A stretch of 64,000 nt of DNA from Pyrus communis. Its lineage: Eukaryota; Streptophyta; Magnoliopsida; Rosales; Rosaceae. The notes under the pieces were generated by a model, which saw only the letters and a list, made by a program, of their open reading frames with translations, was not told the origin of the DNA and ran no database searches. Of this stretch, positions 21,348 through 32,843 are shown piece after piece; position 1 is the stretch's first letter, and every line of letters begins with the position of its first letter. Location: positions 24,552,959 through 24,616,958 of the forward strand of contig NC_084812.1 in the NCBI RefSeq assembly GCF_963583255.1, written 5' to 3'. A program made the position numbers and the translations under genes.

Positions 21348-22841
21348 ACAAGTAAATTGGTGTGTATTATCACCACTTAAAGGTGGTGAGCTAAAATGCA
21401 CCTAAAATATAGATAAGAAATAAGAATTAATAGTATAGAAAGATTAGGTAGAATAACTTTATAAATCAAATTTGAAAGTTAAATGATGTGTCACTAGTAA
21501 AAAATAAGTACTTTAATCAACATTTATATTAGATAGAATCTTTTTAGCATTACCTAAGCAGAAATATAAGGTCTCTTCTCTACCTACACCGTAGACTAAC
21601 CAATCACTAGATCTTGAGCTCGATCATGAGTAGTTCGCAGCCACAATTCCTTTTTTGAACTTTACAGAATCACAATCAACAAGAAAGAATCAAACAAAGG
21701 AAAACTACACCAATAATACCATTTGAACAAATTTTTGTTGCAATTTTTCACTGAAAAAAAAATTATTAAATCTTTTCGCCATTTCATATAAGATGTTTTT
21801 CTCACAGGACTAATCTTATACACCAAACTATTCAAAAAAATAGATTGACTTTGCACATAAAAAAATTTGCATCCTGTCACGTGGAATCACACACAACATT
21901 TTAGATGAAACAACACAATAAAAAAAAAATTAAAAAAAGATAGATTTAATTTAAGTTAGAAGTGACACATTACAAAAAAAATATTTAAAAAAAAAAAACT
22001 AAAATTGGAAAAGTGAAACCAGGATTATAGTTCAAATACCATTAATCTAATTTTCCAAACCAAATTAATAAATATCACACGCTTAATTACCAAAAATAGA
22101 AGGCAATGAGAATGACAGGTAGGAATAGGGTAGAAGAATATTAAATAGATTCATAGATGATTGCGTGTAGGAAAAGGAAGCGTAGGCGCGTGGGGTAGGG
22201 TGGTTCAGATACATTGCACAATACCAAAAGTAAGTGGGAATGTATCAAGTTGCACATATTCTTTCATGCACAACATCACCATCATATCCAGTCGTCTGCT
22301 TCTGACGCGCCTGTTTGATTCAAAACGTCATTTTATATACCAACTAGAAGATCACGTACATTGCATACTCTATCTGTGTATGGGCACTTTTCCTGTGCTT
22401 GTGCTCCACATTCATCATACGTATCATATCTATCTCCCATATCGATTGAGAATTGTCCAAGTTATTCGCATGTTGAGCTCAACAATTATACATGTTGCAC
22501 AGACTGCCTAATATTTGTTGATGATGGGTCAAATAGGAGACGAGGAAGAGATGAGAATGGATTTAGTGATGGAAAGGAAATTGTACAAGTATGAAATGAT
22601 GAAAAGAAATTGAGGTTATTCTCAATGTGTTGTCGATTTTTATGGTTATGTTGTAAATCTTTGATCATCACGTTGATGTTGGATCGATATTTTGTTGATA
22701 TTTAATTTACATTATGCTTTTAATTTACATTGTAGATCATGGCATGATCATATTTGTCTTTAAATCAACAAATGTGTTTATGAGAATTGGATACAAGACT
22801 CTTTGTATATACAATATATATATATATATATATATATTAGC
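21348..22841. other. AT-rich intergenic region
   Basis: No supported gene. Open frames at 22161-22594 have no recognised domain. A TA microsatellite lies at 22813-22837, immediately next to the SINE that follows. Confidence 0.4.
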
Positions 22842-22996
22842 AAACGATATTATTTACACTAAGGGGTGAGGGATAGGCAAAGCCTCACACTGGACTAGCC
22901 ATAATAATGTGGTTCAAATTCGCATTTGACGTGAACCGAACCTAAGACCTATCATTTACAAGTAAAGAGAAATATTATTAAACCGTAATACTAAGT
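22842..22996 (-). mobile_element. tRNA-derived SINE
   Basis: The reverse complement contains a tRNA-like head (ATTTCTCTTTACTTGTAAAT then AGGTCTTAGGTTCGGTTCAC, the B box) followed by GAATTTGAACCACATTATTATGG and the tail segment CCCCTTAGTGTAAATAATATCG. The same order is seen at 26281-26452, 50081-50238 and 63221-63370. The poly-A tail here is replaced by a TA microsatellite. Confidence 0.7.
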
Positions 22997-23622
22997 GGTT
23001 TATAACAAAACAGAGTTGCCACCAAATATGCATACAACATACCTTAAGATGATCATTTATATATTATAAAACGCAATTAACATGATCAATAACCTTTTTT
23101 CCTTTACAAACCATATAATCTACATTAAATTCGTCTACATTACAAGAATGTGGAGATTTTCAATTCGAAATACAGTAACTTAAAAAAGAATACATTTTTT
23201 TTGTAATACCTTATTCACTCAACAATTCACCATTTGCATGCATTAACCTTATTTCATGTTGTTATTGTAATCATGCCGTAATATTTGTTTATATTAACTT
23301 AACAGTCAACATTGGCCTAATTAGTCGAGCTTATTTGTCCAAGGAAAAGATCATCTTTGGGATGAAAAAAGTCGTATTGAAGTTGCATTGGTGTTCATGC
23401 ATTGAACTGAGACAGAAGACAACCCAACTGTGCCAAAATGGGGACTTGAGATTTGAGTCCCACACGGCCATTGCTTGCTTCTATAATGATTTGTAATGCA
23501 ACCCCAGCATTCTTGGACTTCGGAAAAAGCATATTTGAATCGTTTTCTGCATCTTCAATCTTTCCAGGATTATCATCAATCTTCTCGTGCATGCATGGGA
23601 TATAGAGTTTCATATCAAATGC

Positions 23623-23667
<45 letters not shown>

Positions 23668-23800
23668 TGCCTTTCTGTCATTAATTTTTTTATGGATACT
23701 GTTATACAACTTGAGTGATGTCCAATAAGTATGACATAATTTTTTCGGTACAGAATAAGTATGATATATTAATGTGCACTTTCTTATGGTTACAAGTGGT
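22997..23800. other. AT-rich intergenic DNA with a TA microsatellite
   Basis: No supported gene. The TA run at 23626-23664 creates the apparent long frames on both strands at 23395-23709; the end of the minus frame (GRVGLKSQVPILAQLGCLLS) looks protein-like but matches no family I know. Confidence 0.4.
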
Positions 23801-23930
23801 TACAATGTGTTGGTATAGGTGGTTAGAAATATTGTTAGGTGGTTAAAATGTAAGAAGAGTACTGAGCACTATATATATAGTGAAATGTAAAGGGTCACTC
23901 ATTAACTCAATTAATTCAATACAAACAGAT

Positions 23931-23961
<31 letters not shown>

Positions 23962-24070
23962 AATTCATTTTCTTCTTCGAGTTCTGCATTTCTCAGTTTC
24001 TCCATCTTCATCATTATTAGTCAAAACTTAAAAATCAAACAAGAAAATCACTCAACTCAATTTAAAAAAA
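23801..24070 (+). other. Possible copia-type LTR remnant with a TC microsatellite
   Basis: TGTTGGTATAGGTGG at 23809, TATATATAG near 23870 and a TC repeat at 23932-23959 followed by pyrimidine-rich DNA resemble a short LTR with TATA box and leader. No target duplication or partner LTR was found. Confidence 0.3.
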
Positions 24071-25042
24071 AAAAAACTTATGCGTCACGAGTAAGTTAAA
24101 TTTCTCTTTCTGAAAAAAGAGAGTTCCCCAAACAGACCATCATTTTGCATAATTAGATTGTTAAAGTTCGGATTGAAGCCTCATGACTGATGTAGCTATA
24201 TCAGAATTGTTGGTCCTTCATAGTTACCCGTGACACGTGCTTAAAGCCCAAATTTTTTACTAACTATTCTGTAGTCGGACTTTTTGGGTCTGACAAATTG
24301 TTCTAATGAAAAGATTTTTCACATTTTAGTTCTAGCACTTTGTTAAGAATGAACACTTTCGCAGCCACACACTTGAATGTAATTGTAGACTTGTAGTCTT
24401 GCTCGAATTGTGGTGACTAGATGAGTCATAGTTTACGATCTATGGAATAGTCTCGTTCAATTTAGAGCTAGGGTTTAGTATCTTTATTGAAATTTTAAGC
24501 AAAATACATACGAATGTAATATTTAGAGTTTTCAAACACACTTCGACATGTAACATTTCTTTTGATGCAAGCTAAAGCTATATTGAAAAATGAAATATTT
24601 AAATTTAACACCTCGAGTACAAGGGAGAATGCATTTCATTAAACAACTACAAATACACACACATCAGCCCAAAACCAAGTATGAAATCCAAAATACATAA
24701 ACCGTACACCAACACAGTTGTCGCCGCCAACGTAGGAATAGCTAATTAAAATATAGTGTTAACTACATTTTACACCGTAAGATTTGGAGTCATTTGTAAA
24801 ATGAGTCACGAAGTTTCAATTTTATACGCCACGTGATTTCTGAATTGCACAAATTTAACCTTTCCTTAAATTTCACTGTCTTGGACGTTAAGTGATGATA
24901 TTGCATAAACTTGACTCACATTTTAAGCACTCGTTGACCGTTAATTTCAATATTTTATACTTTTTTTCTTTTACTCTCCATCTTAGACATTAACTGATGA
25001 TGTGCCATAGATTTAAATGTAAGACTTCTAATTTATAAGCTC

Positions 25043-25089
<47 letters not shown>

Positions 25090-25220
25090 ACAAGACCACA
25101 GCTTTAAGTGAGAAATAAAATGGTGTACATAAAAAGACAAATAAAACATGAGAATGAACACCTAACCCAACAATTAAGTATTAAAATTTACAGTAGAAGT
25201 TGCTGAACGTATCAGCCGAA
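24071..25220. other. AT-rich intergenic region with a 44-base poly-A run
   Basis: No gene recognised. A run of about 44 A residues lies at 25044-25087, probably the tail of an old retroposon; the sequence before it (24750-25040) has no recognised coding content. Confidence 0.45.
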
Positions 25221-25404
25221 TATCTTGATATCTGACGCTCTGATTCTCCCCGATTCGGACCATCACCCCAAACTGGATTTCCTCACAACCAAACAAAAGT
25301 CCACTCTCTGGTCCCTCACATTATTTATAATCCCCAAATCAACGGCTCTCATAACAAATCTTTACACCCTCTCCCAACAGATCCCCACTCCTGCGTACAC
25401 CATC

Positions 25405-25414
25405 TTATATATAG
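25405..25414 (+). promoter_or_regulatory. TATA box of the ARGOS-like gene
   Basis: TATATATA at 25406-25413 in CATCTTATATATAGAAGCC, about 200 bases before the start codon. A transcript start near 25435-25445 would give a 5' leader of about 175 bases. Placement is inferred. Confidence 0.45.
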
Positions 25415-25615
25415 AAGCCGTAACCGCTGTCAAAGGCTTCATTCATTCATTGACTTTCTCGTTGAAGTTGGAGTACTGCTTCTACTTGTGTTTTCGGTAT
25501 CCATAAGAATTTCTCGTCGACGTTGTCGTTTGCTGACGTGGCATTCGGGCATTTCCGTTGGTGAGGTGGGGAGAGACATGGTCGTCGTCGGAAGTCTGAC
25601 GACGTTGTTAATATC

Positions 25616-25825
25616 ATGGTGCAGTGTATGAGCTTGGGGTCCGTACTGGTGCTGGCGGTTCTAGCGTTGTGCATGGTGGTTCTGCCTTTGATGCTGCCTC
25701 CGCTGCCTCCTCCGCCGTTGATGCTCCTGTTATTTCCGGTTGGCATAATGGCTGCTCTCATGTTTCTGGCCTTCTCGCCGGCTGATCAGCCGGCCGGACA
25801 CGTCGTCGTTTCTTATTCTGTGTAA
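25616..25825 (+). CDS. ARGOS/ORGAN SIZE RELATED (OSR)-like small membrane protein
   Basis: A 69-residue protein with the hallmark of the plant ARGOS/ARL/OSR family. Two hydrophobic segments (about residues 6-26 and 35-53) flank the proline motif LPPLPPPP (residues 27-34), and the second ends in LAFSP. Family members are ER membrane proteins that promote organ growth and dampen ethylene responses; this role is family knowledge. Known members are about 100-135 residues long, so this one lacks the variable N-terminal part. In frame, a TGA lies about 20 codons upstream with no other ATG, so 25616 is the only start. A TATA box lies near 25409. There is no intron. It is a short true gene or an N-terminally truncated copy. 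Opposite-strand frames here are shadows. Confidence 0.75.
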   Translation: MVQCMSLGSVLVLAVLALCMVVLPLMLPPLPPPPLMLLLFPVGIMAALMFLAFSPADQPAGHVVVSYSV

Positions 25826-26280
25826 ACATTATTAGGTAATAGAGTTAGATTATATCAAGTAGTAGCTATGAGCTAGCTGTACGCTTCTTGCCTGTTTGGC
25901 ACAGTTTGAATTCTAGTGATATATTTTTGTTTTCTTACCGATCGCGTTGAGTGGGAAGGCCACATGCTAATTGTTTGTATAATCAATGATCCATCAAAAT
26001 CACCACATCTTCTGGCCGGCACTGAAGATTTACTAGTTGATACAAGAATGAGAAAGAATATGGATAAATAATGAATAGGAATGATACATATTTCTTGTAA
26101 ACTATTTTATGGCTTAAATGTTATGATCTTGTGTTCTAGATTTTTGGCTAATTTAGTTACCGTGCTTTAATTTGACCAATTTAGTCTCCGGTTTTAGTTT
26201 GGCCAATTTATTTCTCGCGTTTGTTTTTGTTACCTGACATTTTATCTAATAACTGTTAAAAAATACATAAACGTAGACAC
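25826..26280. other. Spacer after the ARGOS-like gene
   Basis: Presumed 3' untranslated and intergenic DNA. 26120-26240 has the TTTGGCCAATTTA-type phrase repeated twice (TTTGACCAATTTAGTCTC, TTTGGCCAATTTATTTCTC). No other gene. Confidence 0.4.
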
Positions 26281-26452
26281 TTAGTACTACAATTTAGTGA
26301 TATTCCTCTTCATTGATAAGTAAGGTTTTAGGTTCGATTCTCGTCAAAAGTGAATTTTAAATCATATAATTACTTGCTTATTGTGAGACTAAGTATATTC
26401 CCTTTCATTTTTTTGTATACAATATCGCTTGTTCAAAAAAAAAAAAAAAAAA
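26281..26452 (+). mobile_element. tRNA-derived SINE with poly-A tail
   Basis: Head with GTGATATTCCTCTTCATTGATAAGT and the B box GGTTCGATTC at 26331-26340, middle AATTTTAAATCATATAATT, end AATATCGCTTGTTC followed by 18 A residues. Same family as the copies at 22842, 50081 and 63221. It lies 15 bases before the target duplication of the copia element. Confidence 0.75.
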
Positions 26453-26471
26453 CATCATAAAAGTATAACAT

Positions 26472-26814
26472 TGTTGAAAACATTGGCATTATTATGAATG
26501 TTCACACACACATATTTTCAATGCCCATACATATTGAAATTGACTTTAGGGATGCAGGAGATCATATTTTCCAAAAGGGTGCTGTAAATTTTCAATGTAT
26601 AATTAATGCATTAGTATTGAAGTTGCTCTATAAATAGAGCACTTCGTATGCTTTCAAAAACAGAGACAAAAAAAAAAGAAATATAATAACATCATCTATT
26701 CCTCCGTCTTTTATTTGTTATCCTCTTGTGCTATAGTTTCAGTGTGACATTTTACACCTATTTTGCTCTATTCACTAAAAAGGTTACATATCTAACTTTT
26801 AAATATTTATAACA
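26472..26814 (+). repeat. Copia 5' LTR
   Basis: 343 bp, TG...CA ends. TATAAATAGAGC near 26629-26640 looks like the LTR TATA box. Followed directly by the primer binding site. Confidence 0.93.
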
Positions 26815-26829
26815 CGTTATCAGCACAAG
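26815..26829 (+). other. Copia primer binding site
   Basis: CGTTATCAGCACAAG directly after the 5' LTR. This differs from the common TGGTATCAGAGC site but is the TTATCAGCAC type seen in many plant copia elements; the primer tRNA is not identified here. Confidence 0.55.
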
Positions 26830-27044
26830 TCTCTAAATATAACCATTTCTCATTTCTCTTCGCCGAAAGAAATCATTCCTTTTTGCTGAACGAAAAAAAT
26901 GTTTCCTCTAAGGTTTTTACTATTCATCTTCTTTCTCTGCCTCAACTGCTAGATATATCTTCGTGAAGAACTGTTTACATCATGTCTGCTTTTAGTTCTC
27001 AACCTAACAGTTACATATATCTTTGATTTCTTGTTTAGTGTAGA

Positions 27045-27330
27045 TCTTGATTACTAACCCAGTATTTATTTATGTTAATTTTACCGCAATCCAAGATGGT
27101 GCGATACAATCGGCCATCTTGAATTGCAAATTTAATCTTACTGCGATCCAAGATGATGCGGTGTCATCTCCTATCTTGAACTGCAGATCTAATTTTACTG
27201 CAAATTTTAAGTGGAGCGGTATAATCGCCCACCCTGCTTTGCATATTAAAATTTTTCCTGCTACTTGAGTGGTGCGGAATAATCGCCCATTCTATGTTAT
27301 ATTATTTCAATAAGAATTGTACAGTACAAT
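27045..27330 (+). repeat. Repeated units in the copia leader
   Basis: The untranslated leader has four diverged units containing a GGTGCGRTA(A/C)AATCG core followed by GCCCA or GGCCATCTTG, spaced about 50-60 bp, for example TACCGCAATCCAAGATGGTG and TACTGCGATCCAAGATGATG. The apparent 73-codon frame here follows these repeats. Confidence 0.6.
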
Positions 27331-27504
27331 CGCTCTCCTCATTCATCCTGAAAATCTCGAGCCAGAAGTTTTAAGTGATTATTATTTTGGCCTGAGGATC
27401 AAAATGAAAAATGTGTAAGAACCAGAAACTCTAACACTGTATTCCTCTAGGAATATATATTATTGCTAGTTTTTACATATCTCATTTTTCTTTCAGAAAA
27501 GAAA

Positions 27505-28554
27505 ATGGCGAACTTGGCAAAGTTTGATTATGCTGCCCTAGACATTACTAGGAAGAATTACCTTATTTGGGTACTGGATACCAAGATCTATCTAGAAGTA
27601 GGAAATCTTGGAGATACCATCAGGGAGGAGAACAGCTCATCCTCTTAAGAGCGGGCGAAGGCTATGATCTTTATTCGTCGCCATCTTAATGAGGGACTAA
27701 AGAGTGAGTACTTCACGGTTGATAATCTGTTAGCTCTCTGGAAGACCTTGAGAGACAAATACAATCATCAGATAACAGTGATTCTTCCAAGGGCTCGTTA
27801 TGAGTGGACTCACCTAAGGATCCAGGATTTCAAGTTAGTAGACAATTCTACATTGTTCAGAATTACCTCTCAGATGAAGCTCTATGAGTATACTATTACT
27901 GAGGAAGATTTACTGGAAAATACTTTCAGCACATTTCATGCCTCTAACGTGCTCTTGTAGCAGCAGTATAGAGCGCGAGGCTACACTAAATACAACCAGC
28001 TGATATTTGTGCTCTTGGTAACTGAACAAAACAATGAGCTCCTGATGAAAAACCATTATTCCTGATCTACTGGATCTGCACCATTCTCAGAAATGAATGA
28101 TGCTTCCCTCGAAGTCAATGCCACATCCTTTGGTGGTGATAATCATAAACGAGGACGTGACCACAAGCGAAGTCGGTTGAACAGGAAAGGCAAGAACCAT
28201 GGTGGTCAGTTTCACAACCAGGTTCCAATGCATAATTCCGGCCGAAGCTTAAAAAATGTGAATCGTCACAAAGACAAAGCTCATATGAACAATGCATCTA
28301 GGAACTCTGAAGGAGCCTGCCATAAATGTGGTAGCAATGGGCATTGGGCGAGTATTTGTTGTAACTCAAAACTTCTGGTGTTGTATCAAGCCTCCCTCAA
28401 GGAGAAGGGTGTCGAGACCAATTTTCTCGACCAGACTAAACCAATGGATATACCTGATCCAGTGTGTGACTTATCAGGGCAGTTAAACACAACTCACTTA
28501 GATGTTTCAGACTTTATTGTAGAAAGGGGAAATGAAGTATACTGGTCCGACTGA
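27505..28554 (+). pseudogene. Copia gag, interrupted
   Basis: Starts MANLAKFDYAALD at 27505 and runs through three pieces separated by stops near 27646, 27958 and 28063. The first pieces contain the copia gag core (YLIWVLDTKIYLE, LWKTLRDKYNHQ, FRITSQMKLYEY). The last piece (28093-28554) has a basic stretch and a CCHC zinc knuckle, CHKCGSNGHWASIC, at 28318-28359. Gag forms the particle that holds element RNA. Confidence 0.9.
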
Positions 28555-28686
28555 ATCGTTTATGTTTGATGTACTTTTATTATGCTGAACTTATAATTTA
28601 AAACTAGAATTTCAGATTCAATAAAAGTGGCATATAAATTTCCTGTTATAACTTGCTTTTAACTTTGATTTCCTTACTCAGAAAAC

Positions 28687-28968
28687 ATGAATAAAAACTA
28701 TGATCATTCTCAAAACATCAGAAATGACGAAGATATTTGTCTTGCAGATTGCGCAACTACGCATACAATCATTCGAGATCGAAAGTATTTCTCAAGATTG
28801 ATGCTTGCAAAAGTAAGGGTAACAACAATATTAGGACTTGTAGATGTAATTGAAGGCTCAGGGAAAGCCCAGATAATGTTACCAAATGAAACAATAGTGT
28901 CAATGCAAAATGCATTGTATGCTACTCGATCTACTCGAAATTTGTTGAGTTCAAAGACATACGTTTAA
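28687..28968 (+). pseudogene. Copia protease
   Basis: A 93-codon open piece with LADCATTHTIIRDRKYF, in which the usual D-S-G/A active site appears as D-C-A, and the conserved end MQNALYATRSTRNLLS. The change at the active-site serine and the stop at 28966-28968 suggest it is non-functional. It would release Gag and Pol proteins. Confidence 0.85.
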
Positions 28969-30089
28969 ATGGATACCACATTGAAACGAAAAAGTGCAGA
29001 AAATGTGGAGAATCTATGCATTACCTCAAATGATACCCAGAAGTGTATATTGGAGAAGTTGCATGGTTTATCGAGTGGATTGTATGATACATATATAAAG
29101 ACAGTTGAATCACATAATGTCATGAATCAGAAGTTCATTGATTCAAAAGTTTACATGCTTTGGCATGACCGTCTGGGTCACCCAGGATTTACCATGATGT
29201 GTAGAATCATTACCAACTTTAATGGACATTCATTATTGAGCAGACACATTGCTATCTTAAATGATAACCCTTGCAAGGCTTGTTCTCAAGAGAAGTTGGT
29301 AATTAGACCATCACAACTAAAGGTTAAAGCTGAATCCCTATCATTTCTGCAAAGAATTCAAGGGGATATTTGTGGGCCTATTCAACCATCTTGATGACCA
29401 TTTCGATATTTTATGGTTTTGGTTGATGCATCTATTCGATGGTCACATGTTTGTCTCTTATCTACTTGGAATGTCGCTTTTGCGAGACTTCTTACTCAGA
29501 TAATTAAGTTACGAGCACAGTTCCCAGATTACCCCATTAAGTCAATCCGACTTTTGATGATTACTGCATGACATTAGGCATTGATGTTGAACACCATGCT
29601 CCTCATGTCCATACTCAAAATGGTTCAGCAAAAGCATTGATCAAGCGGCTTCAGTTAATAACCTGCACTCTGCTTATGAAAACAAAATTGTCAGTTTTTG
29701 CATGGGGACATGCCATCTTACATGCTGCATCATTGGTTCGATTGAGACCTATAGCCAACCACCAACACTCCTCAGTACAACTCGTGTCTGGACATCAACC
29801 AAACATTTCACATTTACGAGTTTTTGGTTATGCAGTTTATGTGCCTATTGCACCGCAGCAACACACTAAAATAGGACCTCAGAGTAGACTGGGAATTTAT
29901 GTGGGTTTTGATTCACTATTTATCATTACATATTTGGAACTCCTGACAAGTGATATGTTTACAGCTCGTTTTGCTGATTATCATTTTGATAAGACAGTCT
30001 TCCCGTTGTTAGGGGGAGAAAAGATCGTTCCAGAAGAACGGCAAGAGCTGATATGGGTTGTACTCACCTTATCTCATTTTGATGCTTGA
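28969..30089 (+). pseudogene. Copia integrase, interrupted
   Basis: 28969-29394 holds the GAG-pre-integrase zinc part: LWHDRLGHPG and, 40-50 residues later, CKACSQEK (the HHCC motif). The frame then breaks; 29395-29567 is the start of the catalytic core with a shift. 29568-30089 continues with EHHAPHVHTQNGSAKALIK (the conserved N-G-x-A-E region, here with A-K in place of A-E) and the C-terminal HLRVFGYAVYVPI segment. It would insert element DNA into the host genome. Confidence 0.88.
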
Positions 30090-30110
30090 AGCATTCAATG
30101 TGGGAATGAA

Positions 30111-30746
30111 GTGAAAATGATTGTTCATCTTCAAAGTATTGCCAATCAAATGACAGATGCATTTAATGATGTTATAAAAGTGACAAAATCACATATACCA
30201 GCTGCAAATGCACCTGCAAGAATTGATGTTTCTGTTGGACAAAATAAAGTGGCAGTGAATGATTCATTTGGTGCACGCCTGAAGCATGGTAGACCATCAA
30301 GTTCAAAAGATTCAGCCTCTCGAAAGAGAAAGACAAAGGTACAATTGAATCCAAATGAAATCATTCAAGAAGGAAAAATGAATGACACATCCACAATTCA
30401 TGATTCTGTATTTTTAGAAAAAGAATATGTCCTTGATGAGACACATGTACCTGAAGAAACAGAGGTACATAAAATCAAAGAAATCTCCATAAATTATGTA
30501 TGTACAAATGAATTGTGGGGTCAGAATGAAATAATCATCGATGATATGTTAACTTTCGCAGTAGCCACTGAAATCATATTAAGTGATGATATTGAGCCTC
30601 GCTCTGTTGATGAATGTAAACAGAGACAAGATTGGCCTAAGTGGAAAGATGCAATCCAAGTAGAATTAAATTTTTTGGAAATGCGAAATGTTTTTGGACC
30701 AATAGTCCAAACTCTGCCTAATGTCAACCCCGTGCGTTACAAATAG
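30111..30746 (+). pseudogene. Copia integrase-RT linker
   Basis: A 211-codon open piece of low complexity, rich in K, E and S, corresponding to the variable linker between integrase and RT. Its last part (DWPKWKDAIQVELNFLEMRN) is the conserved start of the copia RT domain, so the RT frame begins here and breaks at 30744-30746 (TAG). Confidence 0.8.
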
Positions 30747-31388
30747 GTATTCACAAGGAAACACAATGAGAAAAACGAGATTGCAAGATATAAAGCATGA
30801 CTCGTTGCACAAGGTTTTTCGCAAAGACCTGAAATTGATTATAAAGAGACAAACTTTCCTGTAATGGACGCAATTACGTTCCGCTACTTAATAAGTTTAG
30901 TGGTTTCAAAGAAACTTGACATGCGACTTATGGATGTCATCACTGCGTATCTATATGGAGAATTAGATGCTGACATATACATGAAAGTCCCAAAAAGACT
31001 TAAGCTGCTTGAAACAACTAACAAACCACATGGTATGCTCTTGATCAAATTAAGGCGATCATTATATGGGCTGAAACAATCTAGACGAATGTGGTATAAT
31101 TATCTCAGTGAATATTGGATCGAAGAAGGGTATATCAACAATGTCATTTGCCCTTGTGTGTTCATTAAGAAATCCAACTCTGGATTTGCTATAGTGGCAG
31201 TATATGTTGATGATATGAACCTAGTTGGAACTTCTAAAGAGCTCAATAAAACTGCTGAATATCTGAAAAGTGAATTTGAAATGAAAGACCTTGAGAAAAC
31301 AAAATATTGTCTTATCCTGCAGATCGAGCATTGTGCTAATGAAATTTTGGTCCACCAATCAGCTTACATTGAAAAAATTCTGAAGTGA
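30747..31388 (+). pseudogene. Copia reverse transcriptase, interrupted
   Basis: After a short piece with RYKA-stop-LVAQGFSQRPEIDY, a 174-codon open frame (30864-31388) contains MDVITAYLYGELDADIYMKVP, SLYGLKQSRRMWY and the catalytic YVDDM box at 31203-31217, then FEMKDLEKTKYCL. The catalytic aspartates remain, but flanking stops separate the domain from its start and from RNase H. Confidence 0.92.
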
Positions 31389-32230
31389 TTTGGCATGGAC
31401 AAGGCTTATCTACTCAACACACCAGTGTTCATTCGTTCTTTAGACATTAAGAAAGATCCATTATGTCCAAAAGAAGATTATAAACTGGTCCTTAGTCCAG
31501 AATTATCATATCTAAGTGCAATAGGTGCTTTGTTGTATTTAGCATAATGTACTAAACCAGATATAACTTTTTCAGTTAACTTGTTAGCAAGGTATAGCTC
31601 TGCTCCAACACTTCGTCATTGGAAGGGTATCAAAGATGTATTGCGATACCTTCATGGGATAACTGACATGAGTTTCTTCTACTCAAAGAACCCCACAAAT
31701 GACCAGGTCCTTATTGGATATGCAGATGCTGGTTTTCTCTCTGATCCACATAAAACCCGCTCACAGATTGGATATGTGTTTAAGAATGAAGATACAGCAA
31801 TCTCATGACGCTCAACCAAACAAACATTAGTTGCTACATCTTCAAATCATTCAGAAATATTTGCTTTTACATGTAGTAAGTCATGAATGTTCTTGGTTCA
31901 GATCAATGATCCATCATATTCGGAATTTATGTGGTCCAACTTCAAAGACAGATAATTCAACTGTCATCCATGAAGATAATGCAGCTTGCGTTGCCCAAAT
32001 AAAGGAATGATTCATCAAGGGCTATAAAACTAAACACATATTTCCAAAGTTTTTCAGTGCACATAAACTTTAGAAGGCTAAAATTATTGAAGTCAGACAA
32101 ATTAGTTCTAATGAAAATCTGGCAGATTTGTTCATCAAATCTTTACCAAAATGCACGTTTCAGAAGTTAGTGCAAAGTATCGGATTACATCGATTTGCCA
32201 AACAACTAAATTTGGAGAATGTGGAATCAG
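31389..32230 (+). pseudogene. Copia RNase H, interrupted
   Basis: 31581-31808 holds HWKGIKDVLRYLHGITDM and IGYADAGFLSDPHKTRSQIG, the conserved RNase H start with its aspartates (usually YADAGYLSDP). Downstream pieces include TLVATSSNHSEIFAF, DNAACVAQIK and the C-terminal FQKLVQSIGLHRF region before the 3' leader. Frame breaks occur at 31806-31808 and later. Confidence 0.88.
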
Positions 32231-32481
32231 GGGAAAATATATATAAGGGGAAGTATCCATGATATATGCATATTGTACCCTTTTTCCTTTGATTCAGATT
32301 TTTCCCACTAGGTTTTTTCCTATCAAGGTTTTAACGAGGCAAGATAAGCATACTTAACACTATATCAACAATCAAGAAAAAGTTGTACCTTTTTCCTTCA
32401 CTATGGTTTTTCCCACTGGGTTTTTCCAAGCAAGGTTTTAACAAGGCAACTGATGTTGGTATGTGGGCATCCAAGTGAGAA

Positions 32482-32838
32482 TGTTGAAAACTTTGGCATT
32501 ATTATGAATGCCCACACACACACACACACACACACACATTTTTAATGCCCATACATATTGAAATTGACTTTGGGGATGCAGGGGATCATATTTTCCAAAG
32601 GGGTGCTGTAAATTTTCAATGTATAATTAATGCATCAGTATTGGAGTTGCTCTATAAATATAGCAATCCGTATGCTTTCAAAAACACAGACAGTAAGAAA
32701 GAAAGATCAATAACATCATCTATTCCTCCGTCTTTTATTTGTTATCATCTTGTGCTATAGTTTCAGTGTGACATTTTACACCTACTTTACTTCATTCACT
32801 AAAAAGGTTATCTCTCTAACTTTTACATATTTATAACA
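32482..32838 (+). repeat. Copia 3' LTR
   Basis: 357 bp, starting TGTTGAAAACTTTGG. The bases just upstream (CATCCAAGTGAGAA) are a weak purine tract where an intact element would have a G-rich one. It has a CA run at 32516-32538 longer than in the 5' LTR. Confidence 0.93.
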
Positions 32839-32843
32839 AACAT

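Larger units (their letters stand above)
26472..32838 (+). mobile_element. Full-length, inactivated Ty1/copia retrotransposon
   Basis: 6367 bp with LTRs at both ends (5' 26472-26814, 343 bp; 3' 32482-32838, 357 bp), both starting TGTTGAAAAC and ending ATAACA. A perfect 5-bp target duplication AACAT lies at 26467-26471 and 32839-32843. Domain order is gag, protease, integrase, reverse transcriptase, RNase H, which is the copia order (integrase before RT). The coding region is split by many stops, and the LTRs differ at many sites, including a longer CA run in the 3' LTR. It is an old insertion that cannot make its own proteins. Confidence 0.95.

Noticed and set aside
23395..23709. Minus and plus frames of 104 and 62 codons
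   Set aside because: Built on the TA microsatellite at 23626-23664.
25225..25506. 93-codon plus-strand frame just upstream of the ARGOS-like CDS
   Set aside because: Overlaps the TATA box and leader, has no recognised domain, and is in another frame from the ARGOS-like CDS.
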